Positions 14,614 to 16,764 of a stretch of DNA of 16,764 bases are shown here, piece after piece. Under the pieces are notes generated by a model that worked only from the letters and a program-made list of their open reading frames with translations, was not told the origin of the DNA and searched no databases. Numbering within the stretch: the stretch's first letter is position 1; every line of letters starts with the position of its first letter. A program made the translations under genes and the position numbers. Origin of the DNA: Erythrobacteraceae bacterium CCH12-C2 (GTDB lineage Bacteria; Pseudomonadota; Alphaproteobacteria; Sphingomonadales; Sphingomonadaceae); contig LSKF01000043.1 in assembly GCA_001556995.1 (NCBI GenBank), forward strand, positions 1 through 16,764, read 5' to 3'.

Positions 14614-15969
14614 ATGGGCGAGAACTGGCAGGCAGACTTGGAGCGGTGGCTTGGAGCGGTGGCTTGGCCCGTATTTGGAGGGGCTGGGGAACAAGACAGG
14701 ACGTCGGATGTGTCCGGCCTATATCGCCGGCCTGATTGGGCCGGGTGATCGCAAGAGCATTCAGCCCATGGCGGCCCGGTCGGACGCGGTCGCTTATGAC
14801 CGGCTGCATCATTTCATCGGTGCCGGCCTGTGGGACAGCGCCCCGCTGGAAGCGACCTTGTGGAGCCAGGCGGACGAACTGGTTGGCGGTGACGACGCTT
14901 GGCTGATCATCGACGACACCGCCCTGCCGAAGAAGGGCAAGGCGTCAGTGGGTGTCGCACCCCAATACGCCACGGCGCTGGGCAAGAACGCGAACTGCCA
15001 GACGCTGGTGTCAGTGACGTTGGCCTCCGGCGAAGTTCCACTCATGCTGAGCTTGCGTTTGTTCCTACCGGAAAGCTGGACGAGCGATGTTGGGCGGATG
15101 GACAAGGCCGGCGTGCCTGCTTCCTTGCAGGAATATCGCACGAAGCCAGAGATCGCGATCGAGGAGATCGATCGCGTTATCGCGGCCGGGGTGCGCTTCG
15201 GCTGCGTGCTGGCCGATGCCGGTTATGGGTTGTCCGCTCCGTTCCGGCAGGCACTGAGCGAGCGCGGCCTGTGCTGGGCCGTCGGCATCCCCCCGGCACC
15301 AGAAGATCTACCCGGCCGACGTGCAACTGATCTTTCCGGTCGCTGGTCGCGGGCGGCCCCGGGTGCGGCACGTGCCGGACGTCAAATCCCGGGCCGCACA
15401 CACCATGCTCGAAGCCGCGAAGTGGCGTCAGGTTAGTTGGCGCAAGGGAACGAAGGGACGCCTAGCCGCACGCTTTGCCGCCGTGCGTGTGCGCATCGCC
15501 GACGGAGCTCCCCAGCGGATCGGCTCCGCCGGAGCCCAGCACATGCCGGGGGAGGAAGCCTGGCTGGTGGGCGAGCATCGCTCGAACGGCGAACGCAAAT
15601 GCTATCTCTCGAACCTGCCCGCCGGCACCCCGGTCAAGGACCTGGCCGGCGCAATCAAAGCGCGCTGGATATGCGAGCAAGCTCATCAGCAACTCAAGGA
15701 AGAGCTCGGCCTGGATCACTTCGAGGGCCGGTCCTGGACCGGACTCCACCGCCACGCTTTAATGACCATGATGGCCTATGCCTACCTCCAAAGCCGCCGG
15801 ATCGCTCAGGCGGGACGGAAAAAAAAGAGTCCTTGGCCCGCCGCCGCAACCCACACTGCCAGCAGTGCGCCAAGCCATTCTTGACCACCTGTCACGCTCT
15901 CCACCGCCCCAATGTCCTCGCTGCGGATGCCTCTTGAACGCAAGGTCAACCAAACTTCTGCCAAAGTAG
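14614..15969 (+). pseudogene. IS701-family transposase with three +1 frame lesions
   Basis: DDE transposase of the IS701 family, readable in three successive frames. The native start appears to be ATG at 14614 (MGENWQADLERWLG). A 13-base tandem duplication at 14637-14662 then shifts the frame. The main body carries the WLIIDDTALPKKGK aspartates and LADAGYG. A second shift occurs at a run of six C near 15289-15294, and the sequence continues as [13 protein letters not shown] through [22 protein letters not shown] with the catalytic Glu. A third shift at eight A (15819-15826) leads to the tail [16 protein letters not shown] and a CPRCG motif. The stop at 15969 lies in the right inverted repeat. 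Removing the 15 extra bases gives one frame of about 446 residues. Two of the three lesions are in homopolymers and could be sequencing errors; the duplication is not. Confidence 0.82.
14637..14662 (+). repeat. 13-bp tandem duplication in the IS701-type transposase gene
   Basis: CTTGGAGCGGTGG occurs twice in direct succession (14637-14649 and 14650-14662), followed by a further CTTGG. Deleting one copy restores the frame from MGENWQADLERWLG directly into PYLEGLGNKTGRRM, which shows that the second copy is a secondary mutation. Confidence 0.8.
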
Positions 15970-16734
15970 TGCTAGGGTCTCGGCCTTTGCATACCATTCG
16001 TGCCCCGCAGGGAGGTCCCCAAGCTCGATGTGGACAGCGCCCAACAAAGTGCATGGTCTATAGTCGCTTGAGGTCAGTTGATGCGCTTCGCTTGCCAGTG
16101 CCTTCGCCTCGTCGAGGCGGCGCAGGTCACGCATTGCTCCGCCACGCGTTGTCGCCAAGGCCGACCTAAGTTTGGGATTTGATCCGACCTTTGCCAAGGC
16201 CGCGTCGGTCAGACGCAAAGCTCGCTCCGGTTCACCAGCCTTACGCCAATGCCCGCTCGCATTCACGGCATTCCAGGGATCACCGCTGCTTTCCCATGCT
16301 TTGGTCAGGGCTTCGGCTTCCAACGCATGCCAGGCTCTCTGCAGTTCGTCGGTCCAGCAGTAATCGGCCTCGGTCTTGAGCCATGCGAGGTCCTCGACAG
16401 TGAGGCGTTGCCCGGTGGCGACCTGCCTGAGTAGCGCCATCACGCGCCGATAATCTTCGCTTTCGATATATCCCACGCCGAAGCGTTGCCGCAGTTCCTT
16501 GGCCTCTCGATTTCGACGGAGGGCGGGGTCATTAGCCATGGCGGCGAAGGTTGCCTTGACCGCAGCGGCTCTGGCATCAGCGCGTTCCGCCAATTCTGCC
16601 GCATCCTTCACGGCCTTGACCGAAGCCTCTTCAATGCGCGCGGCTTGCTCCTGCTCGGCCGCGGCCTGAAACTCTCCCAGGGTTGCCTTACCGTCCGTCA
16701 AGGTGACGAGGGCTCTGTTGCAAACATGGGGCAC
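15946..16734 (-). pseudogene. TPR-repeat protein of unknown function, truncated at both ends
   Basis: The open frame of 262 residues has no recognisable family name. Its first eight or so residues come from the IS6-type end, and its last residues (ALLWQKFG) from the IS701-type inverted repeat, so native sequence is about 15972-16710. The N-terminal third is Ala/Glu/Arg-rich and likely helical or coiled coil (QAAAEQEQAARIEEASVKAV and on). The C-terminal part has tetratricopeptide-like helices: AVNASGHWRKAGEPERALRL, GGAMRDLRRLDEAKALASEA and LGAVHIELGDLPAGHEWYAKAE. The frame is open throughout, so the truncations are recent or the fragment is long enough to stay open by chance. Such proteins are common on plasmids, but I cannot assign a role. 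It is unrelated to the catabolic genes. Confidence 0.6.
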
Positions 16735-16764
16735 GGCCGCGCGGCGTCACCCAGTTGGGGGATT
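16711..16764. mobile_element. Inner end of a second IS6-family insertion sequence (continues right of the window)
   Basis: GGCTCTGTTGCAAA (16711-16724) is the IS6100-type terminal repeat and the exact complement of the repeat at 41-54. The element continues rightwards out of the window. The 30 bases inside the repeat differ from those inside the left copy, as expected if these are the two opposite ends of same-orientation copies, though two different IS6 relatives would look the same. It truncates the TPR-protein gene. Confidence 0.75.

Larger units (their letters stand above)
14527..15971 (+). mobile_element. IS701-family insertion sequence, 1445 bp, transposase decayed
   Basis: The ends are perfect 16-base inverted repeats, CACTACTTTGGCAGAA (14527-14542) and its complement (15956-15971). 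With the flanking CTAG on each side the match is 20 bases. The single transposase gene reads plus-strand and is broken by three frame changes. Inverted repeats are intact, so the element could still be moved by a transposase supplied in trans. Confidence 0.85.

Noticed and set aside
15819..15826. A8 run as a programmed -1 frameshift site making a fusion transposase
   Set aside because: The conserved tail ([21 protein letters not shown]) is reached by a +1 change, not by -1; the -1 frame gives no family sequence. A lesion, read error or transcriptional slippage fits better.
55..16710. A shared 8-bp target duplication next to the two inner IS6 ends
   Set aside because: GCCTCGAT and GTGACGAG are different. 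In a compound structure a duplication would in any case be sought at the outer ends, which lie outside the window.
1..16764. CRISPR arrays, tRNA or rRNA genes, a plasmid origin
   Set aside because: No regularly spaced repeats, no rRNA sequence, no tRNA-like fold and no replication gene were recognised by reading. A tRNA or profile scan was not possible.

Overview
The window looks like an accessory, probably plasmid-borne segment of an alphaproteobacterium, most likely a sphingomonad. Evidence for this is the GC-rich coding, the IS1380, IS701 and IS6-type elements, and the character of the catabolic genes. The taxon is an inference. No replication, transfer, rRNA or tRNA gene is visible.

Layout. 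Positions 1-54 are the inner end of an IS6-family element, whose last 14 bases are the IS6100/IS26-type terminal repeat. It cuts the start of an IS1380-family transposase (55-1208, element end near 1380). A minus-strand gene group follows, transcribed from about 9100 down to 1539: aldehyde dehydrogenase, fused enoyl-CoA hydratase/3-hydroxyacyl-CoA dehydrogenase, 3-oxoadipyl-CoA thiolase, HSL-type esterase/lactonase and a cyclohexanone-monooxygenase-like Baeyer-Villiger enzyme. Divergent to it, on the plus strand, run an IclR regulator, acyl-CoA dehydrogenase, iron-type alcohol dehydrogenase and a class III CoA-transferase, then an AraC regulator of visibly lower GC (to 14526). A decayed IS701-family element (14527-15971) sits exactly at the AraC stop codon. 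A TPR-protein fragment (minus strand) follows and is cut at its other end by a second IS6-type terminus (16711-16764).

How the genes fit together. The enzymes can be placed in one route: cyclic ketone (best guess cyclohexanone) -> lactone (BVMO) -> 6-hydroxyhexanoate (hydrolase) -> 6-oxohexanoate (Fe-ADH) -> adipate (ALDH) -> adipyl-CoA (CaiB-type CoA-transferase) -> 2,3-didehydroadipyl-CoA (acyl-CoA dehydrogenase) -> 3-hydroxy- and 3-oxoadipyl-CoA (fused hydratase/dehydrogenase) -> succinyl-CoA + acetyl-CoA (PcaF-type thiolase). Only a cyclohexanol dehydrogenase and an importer are not evident. Compared with the chn and dca genes of Acinetobacter, several steps use different protein families, and upper and lower pathway are merged into one compact cluster. 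An inverted-repeat operator in the 161-bp divergent promoter region is a good candidate binding site for the IclR protein. The substrate assignment rests on remembered family similarity and context, not on any experiment.
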